Positions 21,331-30,185 of a DNA stretch of 41,964 nt are shown one piece after another. Position 1 is the first letter of the stretch; each line of letters starts with the position of its first letter. Below the pieces are notes generated by a model. That model searched no databases. It saw nothing but the letters and a program-made list of their open reading frames with translations, and was not told the DNA's origin. The position numbers and the translations under genes are program-made. The DNA comes from Pseudarthrobacter polychromogenes (GTDB taxonomy: Bacteria; Actinomycetota; Actinomycetes; Actinomycetales; Micrococcaceae), in the NCBI RefSeq assembly GCF_014644495.1, contig NZ_BMKU01000019.1:1-41964 (forward strand). Reading direction: 5' to 3'.

Positions 21331-22242
21331 ATGAAGACGTACCCCTTCACCCCGAGCCAGCTGTCCCAGGCGTCCGCCACGGACCTGCTGGCCTTCATCA
21401 AGTCGCCCACCCTGGTGGCCCGCCGTCTCGGCGAGATCCTGACCGCCCAGCAGTTCATCGGCCTGTTCCTCCTGCAGGGCCGCTACGGCATGCAGGGCGG
21501 CGCGATCGCGGTTCCTTCCAACGAGAAGATCCGCACCGATCGCGGCGCCGAGACGGTGGCCCCCGGCGCCGAGTACAAGCTCACGCCGCTGAGCGCTGAG
21601 CAGTACGAGGTCTACACGGCCGCGAAGGAAGGCATCGCCACGGAGGTCACGGACGAGGAGATCGGCCGCAGCCTGCGGCAGCCGATCGAGGACGCCCTGA
21701 CCTTCCTGCAGACCGAGCTGGTGTTCAGCGCCAACGAGCTTGCTCTCGGCGTCATCCAGTCCTCGATCACGCAGACTGTGGCTGCTGGCGGGGCTTGGAC
21801 CAACGGCAAGCAGATCCTGAAAGACGCTCTCCGCGTCCAGGCAGCTGCCCGCCGCCTCAAGCTGGGCTACTCGCTCGACACCGTGGTGCTCAACAGCGAG
21901 CAGTACGCGACGACCATCCCGGAGCTGCTGGACGTCCTCCCGGACAGCGACAACACCGCTCTCACGGGTGACTTCCCGACCATCGCCGGTCTGACCTGGG
22001 TATCCAGCGACGACGACGAGTTCTCCGACCCCACCTTCGTGGACCGCCGCCGCCTCGGCGGTATCGCCCGCGAGACGATCCCGTCCCCCGAGTACCGGCA
22101 GGTAGGCGGGGACACCGGGGTCGAGGTCGCGACCATCCGCGAGCCGAAGGCGGACAAGACGCGGATCCAGGCCCGCAACCCGCACGTGCCGGTGGTAACC
22201 AACCCGCTGGCCGGCTTCGTACTCACCGGAACGGGGGCATAA
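21331..22242 (+). CDS. Major capsid protein
   Basis: This 303-aa protein is the main head subunit, probably HK97-fold. It follows the decoration protein and has a GAGAAAGGA site 9 nt before ATG 21331. Signature segments are an N-terminal helical arm, RTDRGAETVAPGAEYKLTPL, EVTDEEIGRSLRQPIEDALT, and a C-terminal beta region (VEVATIREPKADKTRIQARN). A long delta-domain for cleavage is absent at the N-terminus, in keeping with the separate scaffold. Confidence 0.9.
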   Translation: MKTYPFTPSQLSQASATDLLAFIKSPTLVARRLGEILTAQQFIGLFLLQGRYGMQGGAIAVPSNEKIRTDRGAETVAPGAEYKLTPLSAEQYEVYTAAKEGIATEVTDEEIGRSLRQPIEDALTFLQTELVFSANELALGVIQSSITQTVAAGGAWTNGKQILKDALRVQAAARRLKLGYSLDTVVLNSEQYATTIPELLDVLPDSDNTALTGDFPTIAGLTWVSSDDDEFSDPTFVDRRRLGGIARETIPSPEYRQVGGDTGVEVATIREPKADKTRIQARNPHVPVVTNPLAGFVLTGTGA

Positions 22243-22245
22243 CCC

Positions 22246-22566
22246 ATGGCAACGACCTACCGGGCAGCATCGACTGTCGTGAAGGTATCCATTGGCCCGG
22301 CCAGCGGCAACCGTGTCGCCCGCTTCATCAAGCGCGGCGGCATCATCCCCGAGGGCGTGGAGCAGGCAAGCCTGGATCTTCTCGAATCGCGCGGGCTCAT
22401 CGAGAAGGTGACCGCGGCCGAGACCAGCGATGCCGACGCCGAGGCCGCGGCTGCCGCAGCAGAGAAGGCCAAGGCGGACGCAGATGCAAAAGCCAAGGCC
22501 GACGCCAAAGCCAAGGCAGATGCCGAGGCCAAGGCAGCGGCTGCAGCAAAGACGGCTGGCAAGTAG
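22246..22566 (+). CDS. Small head-associated protein with Ala/Lys tail (106 aa)
   Basis: ATG 22246 begins 3 nt after the capsid stop. The N-terminal 60 residues form a small alpha/beta domain (RFIKRGGIIPEGVEQASLDL then LESRGLIEKV), followed by a low-complexity Ala/Lys/Asp tail of about 45 residues with repeats of AKAKADA. A related small protein with an Ala-rich tail follows the tail tube gene (24853-25050). Function is unknown. Confidence 0.7.
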   Translation: MATTYRAASTVVKVSIGPASGNRVARFIKRGGIIPEGVEQASLDLLESRGLIEKVTAAETSDADAEAAAAAAEKAKADADAKAKADAKAKADAEAKAAAAAKTAGK

Positions 22567-22581
22567 CGGAGGAGGCACGCC

Positions 22582-23007
22582 ATGGCTGAACCACTAGCCG
22601 AAGTAGCGGATCTGGAGAAGGCATGGCGTGCCCTCACTGTGGAGGAGAGGCCGAGGGCCGAGTACTACCTCGGCTTCTCCTCCCGCCTTATCCGCCGCCG
22701 CTGGAGCAACGTTGATGCCCGCCTGGCCGCCGGGGACCTCGCCACAGAGGACGTCGCCGACGTCGTCGTGCACATGGTCCTCGGCATCATCGACGGCGCC
22801 CCTGTCCGCGGAGCCAAGTCCTGGTCCGAAACCCGGGGCCCGCTCTCGCAGTCGGTCACGCTGGAAAGCGGCAAGTCCGACCTCATCACCCTTCAGGACT
22901 GGATGATCGAGGTGTTCGTGCCGAAGCAGGCCGCGGTCCCCGTCGGATCATTTCCACCCTCCGGACAGTATGAGCCGGTCTTCCACTGGAAGGAGGGCAG
23001 CTACTGA
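22582..23007 (+). CDS. Head-tail connector (Gp19/Gp15/Gp42-like)
   Basis: This 141-aa protein sits at the usual place of the head completion adaptor. ATG 22582 has GGAGGAGG upstream. The helical start (LEKAWRALTVEERPRAEYYL, then SSRLIRRRW) and the later 'SETRGPLSQSVTLESG' segment match the Gp19/Gp15/Gp42-like connector family. It joins the portal to the stopper. It ends in TGATG with the next gene. Confidence 0.8.
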   Translation: MAEPLAEVADLEKAWRALTVEERPRAEYYLGFSSRLIRRRWSNVDARLAAGDLATEDVADVVVHMVLGIIDGAPVRGAKSWSETRGPLSQSVTLESGKSDLITLQDWMIEVFVPKQAAVPVGSFPPSGQYEPVFHWKEGSY

Positions 23008-23342
23008 TGGGAACTTTCTTCCGGAGCAGCTTCCTGCCGGACGAGTGGACGGTGGACGTTATCGTGGTCCGTGCCGGTGGACGGGACAGTCGGGGCAACC
23101 CCATCGCGGGGCAGGAAATACCCCTGAGCGACTGCCAGATCACCCCGCGGTCCACGTCTGAACCCGTGGACCGCTCGGACCTCGTGGACTCCTCAGCGGT
23201 CCTAATACGGGACGGCTTCACCTTCCTACACACTGACCGGATCCGCGTGCCGGCCGGTCAGCTGATGGCGGGGGAATGGTCAATCGAGGGCCGCCCGGGC
23301 GAATGGCCGGGCAGCTCCGAAGTCGCACTGAAGAGGGCATAG
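23007..23342 (+). CDS. Head-tail stopper-like protein (111 aa)
   Basis: ATG 23007 overlaps the connector stop. The protein is beta-rich, with a fold expected for a stopper: DVIVVRAGGRDSRGNPI, a polar loop with TPRSTSEPVDRSD, then 'HTDRIRVPAGQLMAGEW'. Gene order (connector, stopper, short protein, tail terminator, tail tube) is the main support. Confidence 0.7.
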   Translation: MGTFFRSSFLPDEWTVDVIVVRAGGRDSRGNPIAGQEIPLSDCQITPRSTSEPVDRSDLVDSSAVLIRDGFTFLHTDRIRVPAGQLMAGEWSIEGRPGEWPGSSEVALKRA

Positions 23343-23635
23343 TGGCCGGGTCACGAAACAACCACTACAAGCCCCTCAACGGCGCCCTCAGCACCATCGG
23401 CAAATCCCCGAAGATGGGCGCCCTGGCGCTCGCCATCGGGGAGCGGCTGGCTGGCAATGCCAACGCCGTGGGCGACTCGACTTACGAGGCGCACGCGGCC
23501 AAGGTCACTTCAGGCTGGGCGAACGAGAAACGCGCTGGTGCTGTGGTCCGGGAAGTGAAGCCGCACTGGCGGGACTGGCAGGACGCGGTCCTCGTTCGTG
23601 TGACTGCGGCGATGAGGGTTAGGGGGCGCAAGTGA
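23342..23635 (+). CDS. Head-tail joining protein (97 aa)
   Basis: GTG 23342 overlaps the preceding TAG stop by one base. The product is basic with Lys/Arg-rich helices (SGWANEKRAGAVVREVKPHW). It is in the slot of the HK97 gp10-like or connector genes. It overlaps the next gene by GTGA. The family is not recognised. Confidence 0.65.
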   Translation: MAGSRNNHYKPLNGALSTIGKSPKMGALALAIGERLAGNANAVGDSTYEAHAAKVTSGWANEKRAGAVVREVKPHWRDWQDAVLVRVTAAMRVRGRK

Positions 23636-24042
23636 TCGACGGATTGGTGTTTCCGGATACCAAGGTGGCGCTCTTGGAACTCATCGACGGGGCCACGCAC
23701 ATGGACGAGACGGTGCGGGCGGTCACGTGGCTGCAGGCTGGGGACTACGGGGCGCCGGCTGGGCCGTACCCGGTGGCGCACATCCAAGGCAGGCCAGGCG
23801 GTACCACGGGCTTCGTGGACCGTGTGGACCGCCGCTTGATCGAGGTCTATGCCCCGGGTGAGCTGGCGCTGGACGTCCTCGAATCCATCGTGGCATCTAT
23901 TTGCGGGACGGGCATCGAGACGCCTTCCGGATACCTGGACAAGATCGAGGTGGACGAAAACCCGGAGGACGTACCGTACCAGTCCGACACTTTGAACAAG
24001 GCCGCGGCTACCGTCCTGGTCACCACGCGGCCGATCAACTAA
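23632..24042 (+). CDS. Tail terminator protein (136 aa)
   Basis: GTG 23632 overlaps the previous stop. The protein begins DGLVFPDTKVALLELIDGAT and has an 'RRLIEVYAPGELALDVLESI' segment typical of actinophage tail terminators, which cap the tail tube and join it to the head. Position immediately before the tail tube gene supports this. Confidence 0.78.
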   Translation: MIDGLVFPDTKVALLELIDGATHMDETVRAVTWLQAGDYGAPAGPYPVAHIQGRPGGTTGFVDRVDRRLIEVYAPGELALDVLESIVASICGTGIETPSGYLDKIEVDENPEDVPYQSDTLNKAAATVLVTTRPIN

Positions 24043-24096
24043 CCCCATCCGGGGATTCATCACAGAACCATGAGCCCTTGAAAGGGGTTATTTGCC

Positions 24097-24768
24097 ATGT
24101 CTCCTACATTCGCTACCCAGATGGCTGAGGCCGACTCCCGCGCCCTCATCCGCAAGATCCAGCGGGCTATCGGGTTCCTTGCCCCGCTCACAGTGGAGCT
24201 GCCCACCACGCTCTACAACGCCGGCTCCCTCATCGACCTGAAGACCGCCGGGTTCCTCCCCGTAGGTATCGTCTCCCCGGATGGCTGGAACTTCAGCCGC
24301 GAGATCGAGAAGGAAGACGTGGACGCCTTGGGCTACGCGTCCCCCGTCCGCTCGGACGTTACCCGGGTGCCCCGCTCCGTGTCCTTCACGCCCCTGGAAA
24401 AGGGCCGGAAGCACATGCTCGAACTCACCTACGGCACCGACCTGTCCGGCGTCACGCAGGCCGCCAACGGCGAGATTGTGTTCGACGAGCCCGACGTCCC
24501 CATCAACGCCGAGTACCGACTCCTGGTGCTGGGCGATGACGGCCCCGCTACCGAGAACTGGATTCTCGGCAAGGGCTTCGGCCGCGTGAAGCTCTCCGGC
24601 ACCGCTGAAGAGGTCTGGGGCCGTGAGGGCACTGTCTCCTCGCAGATCACTCTCGACGTCTTCACCGACGACGAGCTTGGCACCCCCGTCCGCCACTTCA
24701 TCGCCGGTACCGGCGCCGTGAAGTACAAGGACGTCCTCGGCTTCACCCAGGCTCCGGTAGGCCCGTAG
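24097..24768 (+). CDS. Major tail tube protein
   Basis: This 223-aa protein forms the tail tube. ATG 24097 has AAAGGGG upstream; the 54-bp gap from the previous gene holds a CCCC/GGGG mini-hairpin. The sequence is beta-rich with LKTAGFLPVGIVSPDGWNFS and 'YASPVRSDVTRVPRSVSFTP', the pattern of siphoviral tube proteins. It is followed by a strong hairpin, as expected after a highly expressed gene, and by the frameshifted chaperones. Confidence 0.88.
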   Translation: MSPTFATQMAEADSRALIRKIQRAIGFLAPLTVELPTTLYNAGSLIDLKTAGFLPVGIVSPDGWNFSREIEKEDVDALGYASPVRSDVTRVPRSVSFTPLEKGRKHMLELTYGTDLSGVTQAANGEIVFDEPDVPINAEYRLLVLGDDGPATENWILGKGFGRVKLSGTAEEVWGREGTVSSQITLDVFTDDELGTPVRHFIAGTGAVKYKDVLGFTQAPVGP

Positions 24769-24780
24769 CCCCCACTGACC

Positions 24781-24816
24781 GCTGGGGCGCCGTCTCCGGG
24801 TGTGCGGCGCCCCAGC
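24781..24816 (+). terminator. Strong hairpin after the tail tube gene (no T tract)
   Basis: A perfect 12-bp G+C-rich stem (24781-24792 with 24805-24816) and a 12-nt loop lie 12 bp after the tail tube stop. No T-run follows, so it is more likely a partial terminator or an mRNA-stabilising hairpin that keeps tube mRNA more abundant than downstream tail mRNA. Confidence 0.6.
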
Positions 24817-24852
24817 ACCCTCCCAACACCCGAATAGCCCAAAGGAGTCACC

Positions 24853-25050
24853 ATGGCCCCCCGCTTCGAAAAGGACGACGCCGTCGTCGAAACCTCGAAC
24901 CCCCGCGAAATCACACAGCTCCGCGCTGAAGGCTTCACCGAGCACAAAGCTCGGACGAAGGAGGTCCGCGCCTCCGATGCTGCCGCCGCAGCACCGTCAG
25001 CGGACCAAGCAGCGCAAGACGCTGCGGCGCCGGCCAAGCCCGGCAAGTAA
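24853..25050 (+). CDS. Small tail-associated protein with Ala-rich tail (65 aa)
   Basis: ATG 24853 has AAAGGAG 6 nt upstream. The N-terminal half is small and charged (DDAVVETSNPREITQLRAEG, then FTEHK); the C-terminal half is Ala/Asp/Pro-rich. It resembles the protein at 22246-22566 in layout (short domain with a 'll..G' helix plus Ala-rich tail). No known function. Confidence 0.65.
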   Translation: MAPRFEKDDAVVETSNPREITQLRAEGFTEHKARTKEVRASDAAAAAPSADQAAQDAAAPAKPGK

Positions 25051-25085
25051 CCCAACCAACACCTCAACACCCGGAGGAAACACCC

Positions 25086-25430
25086 ATGGCAACAAAAGAC
25101 AAGCCCACCGTCCACGCGTCCCTATCCGCTCTCAAGAGTGAAATCGAAAAGCCGGAGCCCTACGCGATTGCGCTGAGCAACTCGAAGATCATCACGTTCC
25201 CGGACCTCAACGCGCTTGAGTCGGAGGAGTCCGACGAGCTGCTGGAAAAGCTCGAATCCGGCCGGAATAACTGGAGCGTGCTGAACGAGTGGCTCTCACC
25301 TGAAGACGCGAAGGCGCTAAAGGAAGAGAAGCTCACCCGCGCTGAGCTGGTCCACGTCATGCGGGCTGCTTCCAAGTACTACCAGGAGCACTACGGCACC
25401 GCGGGGGAAGGCATCGCCTCCGCGAGCTGA
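25086..25430 (+). CDS. Tail assembly chaperone (short form)
   Basis: This 114-aa protein helps assemble tail tube subunits around the tape measure. ATG 25086 has CGGAGGAAA upstream. It is acidic and helical, ending in EGIASAS. A five-G run followed by AA (25403-25409) near its 3' end is the slip site for the longer chaperone. Position between tail tube and tape measure is diagnostic. Confidence 0.88.
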   Translation: MATKDKPTVHASLSALKSEIEKPEPYAIALSNSKIITFPDLNALESEESDELLEKLESGRNNWSVLNEWLSPEDAKALKEEKLTRAELVHVMRAASKYYQEHYGTAGEGIASAS

Positions 25431-25864
25431 TCACGCGTTACCGCCCCCAGGTCCGCGCAGACCTCCTTAGCGAGTACCGCGTGGACCTGGCGGAGTGGTA
25501 CGCGGCAGGACGGTGGGTGGGGCTGCTCGATCTTATCGACGGCCTGCCCGCTGCCAGCCGGCTCAACGAGGCAATCGTGAACGACCCCGAGGCGGCGGCC
25601 GTCATCGCGAAGATGCCCAAGCCATCCACGCCCTGGTCACCCCGCGTGGCCGAATTTGACCTCAAGGCCCACCTGCTGCGGGAGCTGCTCCACGCAGTCC
25701 AGCACAACGGCCAGATTGCCATCGGCGCTGCAGGCGGCCGGCCTGGCGAGGTCAAGCCCTTCCCCGTGCCACGTACCGAGGTAGACCGTGCCATCGCGGC
25801 CCTCGAACGACAGTGGGCGGAATCCTTCGTAACCCAGTTCGGATTTGATGCCACAGACATCTGA
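25086..25864 (+). CDS. Tail assembly chaperone, -1 frameshift fusion (259 aa)
   Basis: The -1 frame is open from before the stop of the short form to 25864. Slipping back one base at GGGGGAA (25403-25409) continues into RHRLRELITRYRPQVRADLL and on into SEYRVDLAEWYAAGRW. There is no good independent start for the downstream part (GTG 25481 lacks an RBS and would remove its conserved beginning). Such frameshifts make a minor long chaperone (lambda G/GT type). The exact slip codon is inferred. Confidence 0.85.
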
Positions 25865-25883
25865 ATAGAGATTGAGGTACCCC

Positions 25884-28800
25884 ATGCCCGTCGTCGGCAT
25901 CGCTGAAGTACTCGTAGAGCCGGTGTTCACCGGCACCCAAGCGAAAATCTCCAAGGTGTTCGGCCCGGCGGCAGAGAAGGCAGCCCGCTCCGCTGGTTCC
26001 AAGATGGGTAAGGGAATGGCCTCGGCGTTCTCGGAAGAGACCGCCGGGCTTGAGGCCGAGGTGGCCCGGCTGGGCAAGGCAGTAGCCAACGCCGAAAAGG
26101 ACATCTCCTCGGCCAAGGGCAAGATGGCGACGGCATCCGCTGCCGAGTCCAAAGCACTGGGGGAGCTTCGCGTTGCGGAGCTGAAGCTGCAGGAGACCCG
26201 GGAGAGCTCCCGCGCCAAGGCCTCTCAGATCGCGGCGGCTGAGGAACGCCTGGAAGTCATCCGGCAGCGGGCGGCAGCCGCGACAACGAGCCGGGAGTCC
26301 GCCGAGCACTCGCTCGCACGGGCCACGGACAATCTCAGCGCAGCCCAGCGCGGTTCAGCGCAGGCCGCGTCAAACCTCGAAACCCACATGAAGCGTGTAG
26401 GCGACGAGGCCGAGAAGACCAACACGAAGATGGGCCGCCTCGGCGCCATGCTGAGCAGCGCCTTCGGAGGCAGCCCCCTGGCTGGGCTCGTGTCCAGCAT
26501 GCGCCATGACGGCGACAGCGTCCGAGAGGAAGTGCGTAAGCTCGGCGCTGACGTCTCCAAGGAAGGCGCCCGCAGTGGGCGGGCCTTCACACAGGGATTT
26601 GTTTCCCTGATGGGCGGGCTCTCCGCAATCACACCAGCGGCCGGTGCCGCTGGTGCATCCGTCCTCAGTGCCTCCGGAAGCGTGCTTACCTTGGCGGCCT
26701 CCCTTGGGTCTCTTGGCGGGGTCGCTGCCCTCGTGCCAGCCGGGCTTATGTCCATCGGCGCCGGAGCGGGCGTACTGGTCGCAGCCTTCTCCGGCGTCGG
26801 TGAAGCCCTGAAGACCTCAACCGAGGCCTCCGGCCAAGTCGTCGGCAACGCCCGGCTCAACGCCATGGCAATGGAAGACGCAGCCCGGAACATCACCCGT
26901 GCCGAGCAGAACGCCGCAGAGCAGCAGATGCAGGCCGCACGCCGGGTCGAGGACGCCAAAAAGAACCTCGCCAGCGTAGTCCAGCAGAACGCGGCCCAGC
27001 AGGCAGCTGCCGTCCGCCGGGTAGCTGAAGCCGAGAAGGACATCGAGCGAACCAACAGGCGCGTCACCGAATCCCAGCAGGAACTGAACGACGCCCGTGC
27101 GGAGGCCGTGCGGCGCGTACAGGATCTGTCGCGCTCGCTGGATCGGGCGAATCTGTCCGAACGTGAAGCTGCCCTTCGCTATGAGGAGGCGCTCGCAGCG
27201 TTCAACTCCGGCGTTGCGTCGGGCGCCTCGGAGTCTTCGCACGCCATGCGGCGGCTCCGGCTCGACCTCGACCAGGCAGCACTCGGTCTTGAGACAGCAA
27301 AGGAAGAGGCGGAAGCACTCCGGCAGGAGCAGGCGCAGGCGGCGCAGGAAGGCGTCCAGGGCAACAAGCAGGTCATCCGGGCGGAGCAGTCCCTTGCTGA
27401 CGCTAGGGAAGCAGCGGGCAAGGCTGTGCAGGCCCGTGAGGACGCTGTGCAGGAAGCGGCGGCCACGGAGCGCGAAGGCGCGGAGCGGGTAATGGAGGCT
27501 CAGCAAGCAATTGCTGATGCGACAGCTGAGGCGGCACGCACCCAGCGGGACTCCGCCGAGAGCGTGGCAGACGCCCACCGGGCACTGGAGCGGGTCCAGC
27601 TGCAGCAGGCGGAAGCCGCTTCGGCTGGAGCCCAGAAGTCTGCCGAGGCGATGGGCAAGCTCACCCCCGCCGCTCAGGAGGCCGTGCGCTCGCTGATGGC
27701 CGTAAAGGAGCAGCTAGGCGGCATCCGGAGGATTGCGCAGGAGAACTTCTTTTCGGGCTTCTCCGGTCCGCTGCTGTCCCTTGCAAACGCGGTCATGCCG
27801 CAGCTTGCCACCGGGGTGGGGGCTATCTCTTCCGCCTTTGGTGCTGGCGCCCAAATCTTCATGCGGGCTCTGGAGCGGTCCTTCGGAAACGGAGTTCTCG
27901 AGTCCCTGCTGATGGGCGTGGCAGATAGCGTCGGCATCCTGAATAAGGGCATCGACCCCATGGTCGAGTCCTTCGCCACACTGGGCACCGTCGGCATGCA
28001 GTACATGCCCCGGCTTGCCCAGTTCATCGCCGACATTGCTACCCGATTCAACGACTTCATCCAAACCGCCGCTGCTGATGGGCGGCTGAAAGCATGGATC
28101 GACGGCGGCATCCAGTCGCTGAAGGACCTGTGGTCCATCGTCGAGTCCGTCTCAGGGATCTTCGGATCCTTGAACAAGGCGGCCGAGGCCGGCGGCTTTG
28201 CCACGACGCTCGGCGGGCTGGCATCCGGACTACGGGACGTCGAAGCCGTGATGCAGGGGCCGGTCTTCCAGACCACGATGTCCACCATTTTCAAGGGCGC
28301 GGCAGAAGGTGCCGAGGGGCTGCGAGCAGCTCTTGGCCCCATCGGTGACGCCTTCACCCGTGGAGCACCAGCGCTCGCCGAGTTCCTGCGGCTGGGAGGG
28401 GAAATCGCCGGAACCTTTATCGGCGGCATCTTCACGGCGTTCTCGGACCCGACCTTCGGCGCCGGGCTAACAACCTTCCTGGAGGGCCTGCAAGCCGGTG
28501 TCGAGGCCATGGCACCACACATGCCAGGGCTAGCGGCTGCCTTCGGAAACCTGCTCTCAGCCGTAGGTCCGATTGTCGCCGTATTCGGGCCGGCGCTGGT
28601 GCAGGTGCTGACGTTCGTGGCCGACGGCATCGCCAATGTGATTACCTTCCTCTCGCCGTTCCTGACAGCGGTGGCTGGCAGCCCTGTCGCGCTTGGCATC
28701 CTGATCGGTGTCCTCGGTGCTGCTGCCGCGGCTGCGGGGGTCATGGCGGCGGCGATGGTGGTTAGTCGCATCATCGTCGTGGGCGCGTGGGCCTTCATGG

Positions 28801-30176
28801 CGGCGCAGTCCATGATCCATGGCGCCCGGATGGCGTTGGCGTGGGTCATCGCGTTCTGGCCAATTGCCTTGGTGATCGCCGCTGTCGTAGGACTCGCGGC
28901 AATCATCATCGCAAACTGGGACACGATCAGTGGCTGGACTCGCGATATGTGGGTCAAGCACATCCTGCCGACTCTGGCGAACCTAACAAAGTTCATCACG
29001 GAGGACGTGCCGAACGCCTTCGAGCAGGGTGTCAAATGGATCGGCGAGGCGTGGGGCAAGCTGCAGGAGCTGGCTAAGGTCCCGGTCAAGTTCGTGGTCG
29101 ATACGGTCATCAACAAGGGCCTGATCGACGGGCTGAACGGGATTGGCAACTTCCTAGGCCTGCCCGATATTCCGCATGTGAAGCTCCCCCAGGGGTTCGC
29201 TAACGGCGGGTACACGGGCGACGGCGGGAAGTACCAGCCGGCGGGCGTGGTCCACGCTGGTGAGTTCGTCTTCACCAAAGAGGAGACCAGCAGGGCTGGC
29301 GTAAGCAACCTGTTCGCGCTGGCCAAGTCACTGCGGGGCTACGCCACGGGTGGCCTCGTGCACCCGGTGCGGGCAAGCACGGTCTCGCAGCCGTTCCACC
29401 GCGGACACAACGGCATCGACTTCGCTGCCCCGACCGGCACGCCCATTGTGGCGGCCGGGCCGGGCCGTGTGTCGTCCGCTGGATGGTCCTCCTACGGCGG
29501 CGGCAATGAGATCCACATCGACCATCCGAACGGCCTGCAGACCTGGTACGCCCACCTCAACTCCTTCGCGGTGAAGATGGGCGAGTCGGTCAGGGCTGGA
29601 ACGCGGATTGGCACGGTGGGATCGACAGGTAACAGCACCGGCCCTCACCTGCATTACATGGTGATGAAGGGCGGCTGGCCCAACTACGTCAACCCGGCGG
29701 ACTACCTGTCCGGCGGCGGCGAGGCTGGCTCCGGCGGCTGGAACCCAATTGCCGACATCGTCGGTGGGCTGGTCGCCAGCTTCAAGTCCGCTTTCCCGGC
29801 GGCCGGGTTCATCGCGGACCTGGCCATCGGGGCGGGCAAGAAGATCCTGGACGGCGCTGTGGAATTTGTCACCGGTCAAGGTGGCAAGGACGACGGCATC
29901 GGGTCTACAGGGCTTCCGTACCTGCACGACAACGGGGGAGTGCTGAACCCCGGCCTCTCGGCGATCCTGAACCGCACCCGCAAGCCGGAGGCGATTTACA
30001 ACTTCGAGCAGAACCGGGCTCTGCAGTCACTAGCGGCCCGCGGCGCGGAGCTGGCAGGCGGAGGGGGCGGCCGCGGCGATGTCATCTTCAAGGGCAACGT
30101 CGGGTGGGATCCGCACGAGGTAGCTCATCAAATCGAGACGAAGCGCCGGGACACATTCGCGGCCTTCGGAATCTAG
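25884..30176 (+). CDS. Tape measure protein with M23 peptidase domain
   Basis: This 1430-aa protein sets tail length and is the largest in the window. ATG 25884 has TTGAGG 6 nt upstream. Residues about 40-150 and 330-590 are long Ala/Glu/Arg coiled coils; hydrophobic helices (AAAAAGVMAAAMVVSRIIVV and around) lie near residues 930-1010. Residues about 1155-1275 form an M23 zinc endopeptidase with H1175 and D1179 (HNGID) and H1255-x-H1257 (GPHLHY), which could cut host peptidoglycan during DNA entry. The region after the peptidase contains a further hydrophobic stretch. Confidence 0.95.
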   Translation: MPVVGIAEVLVEPVFTGTQAKISKVFGPAAEKAARSAGSKMGKGMASAFSEETAGLEAEVARLGKAVANAEKDISSAKGKMATASAAESKALGELRVAELKLQETRESSRAKASQIAAAEERLEVIRQRAAAATTSRESAEHSLARATDNLSAAQRGSAQAASNLETHMKRVGDEAEKTNTKMGRLGAMLSSAFGGSPLAGLVSSMRHDGDSVREEVRKLGADVSKEGARSGRAFTQGFVSLMGGLSAITPAAGAAGASVLSASGSVLTLAASLGSLGGVAALVPAGLMSIGAGAGVLVAAFSGVGEALKTSTEASGQVVGNARLNAMAMEDAARNITRAEQNAAEQQMQAARRVEDAKKNLASVVQQNAAQQAAAVRRVAEAEKDIERTNRRVTESQQELNDARAEAVRRVQDLSRSLDRANLSEREAALRYEEALAAFNSGVASGASESSHAMRRLRLDLDQAALGLETAKEEAEALRQEQAQAAQEGVQGNKQVIRAEQSLADAREAAGKAVQAREDAVQEAAATEREGAERVMEAQQAIADATAEAARTQRDSAESVADAHRALERVQLQQAEAASAGAQKSAEAMGKLTPAAQEAVRSLMAVKEQLGGIRRIAQENFFSGFSGPLLSLANAVMPQLATGVGAISSAFGAGAQIFMRALERSFGNGVLESLLMGVADSVGILNKGIDPMVESFATLGTVGMQYMPRLAQFIADIATRFNDFIQTAAADGRLKAWIDGGIQSLKDLWSIVESVSGIFGSLNKAAEAGGFATTLGGLASGLRDVEAVMQGPVFQTTMSTIFKGAAEGAEGLRAALGPIGDAFTRGAPALAEFLRLGGEIAGTFIGGIFTAFSDPTFGAGLTTFLEGLQAGVEAMAPHMPGLAAAFGNLLSAVGPIVAVFGPALVQVLTFVADGIANVITFLSPFLTAVAGSPVALGILIGVLGAAAAAAGVMAAAMVVSRIIVVGAWAFMAAQSMIHGARMALAWVIAFWPIALVIAAVVGLAAIIIANWDTISGWTRDMWVKHILPTLANLTKFITEDVPNAFEQGVKWIGEAWGKLQELAKVPVKFVVDTVINKGLIDGLNGIGNFLGLPDIPHVKLPQGFANGGYTGDGGKYQPAGVVHAGEFVFTKEETSRAGVSNLFALAKSLRGYATGGLVHPVRASTVSQPFHRGHNGIDFAAPTGTPIVAAGPGRVSSAGWSSYGGGNEIHIDHPNGLQTWYAHLNSFAVKMGESVRAGTRIGTVGSTGNSTGPHLHYMVMKGGWPNYVNPADYLSGGGEAGSGGWNPIADIVGGLVASFKSAFPAAGFIADLAIGAGKKILDGAVEFVTGQGGKDDGIGSTGLPYLHDNGGVLNPGLSAILNRTRKPEAIYNFEQNRALQSLAARGAELAGGGGGRGDVIFKGNVGWDPHEVAHQIETKRRDTFAAFGI

Positions 30177-30185
30177 GGGGTTCAC

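Noticed and set aside
27674..29326. Long minus-strand open frame (550 codons) inside the tape measure gene
   Set aside because: Antisense to a well-supported gene; composition (Ser/Pro/Thr/Met) is that of a shadow frame, with no domain.
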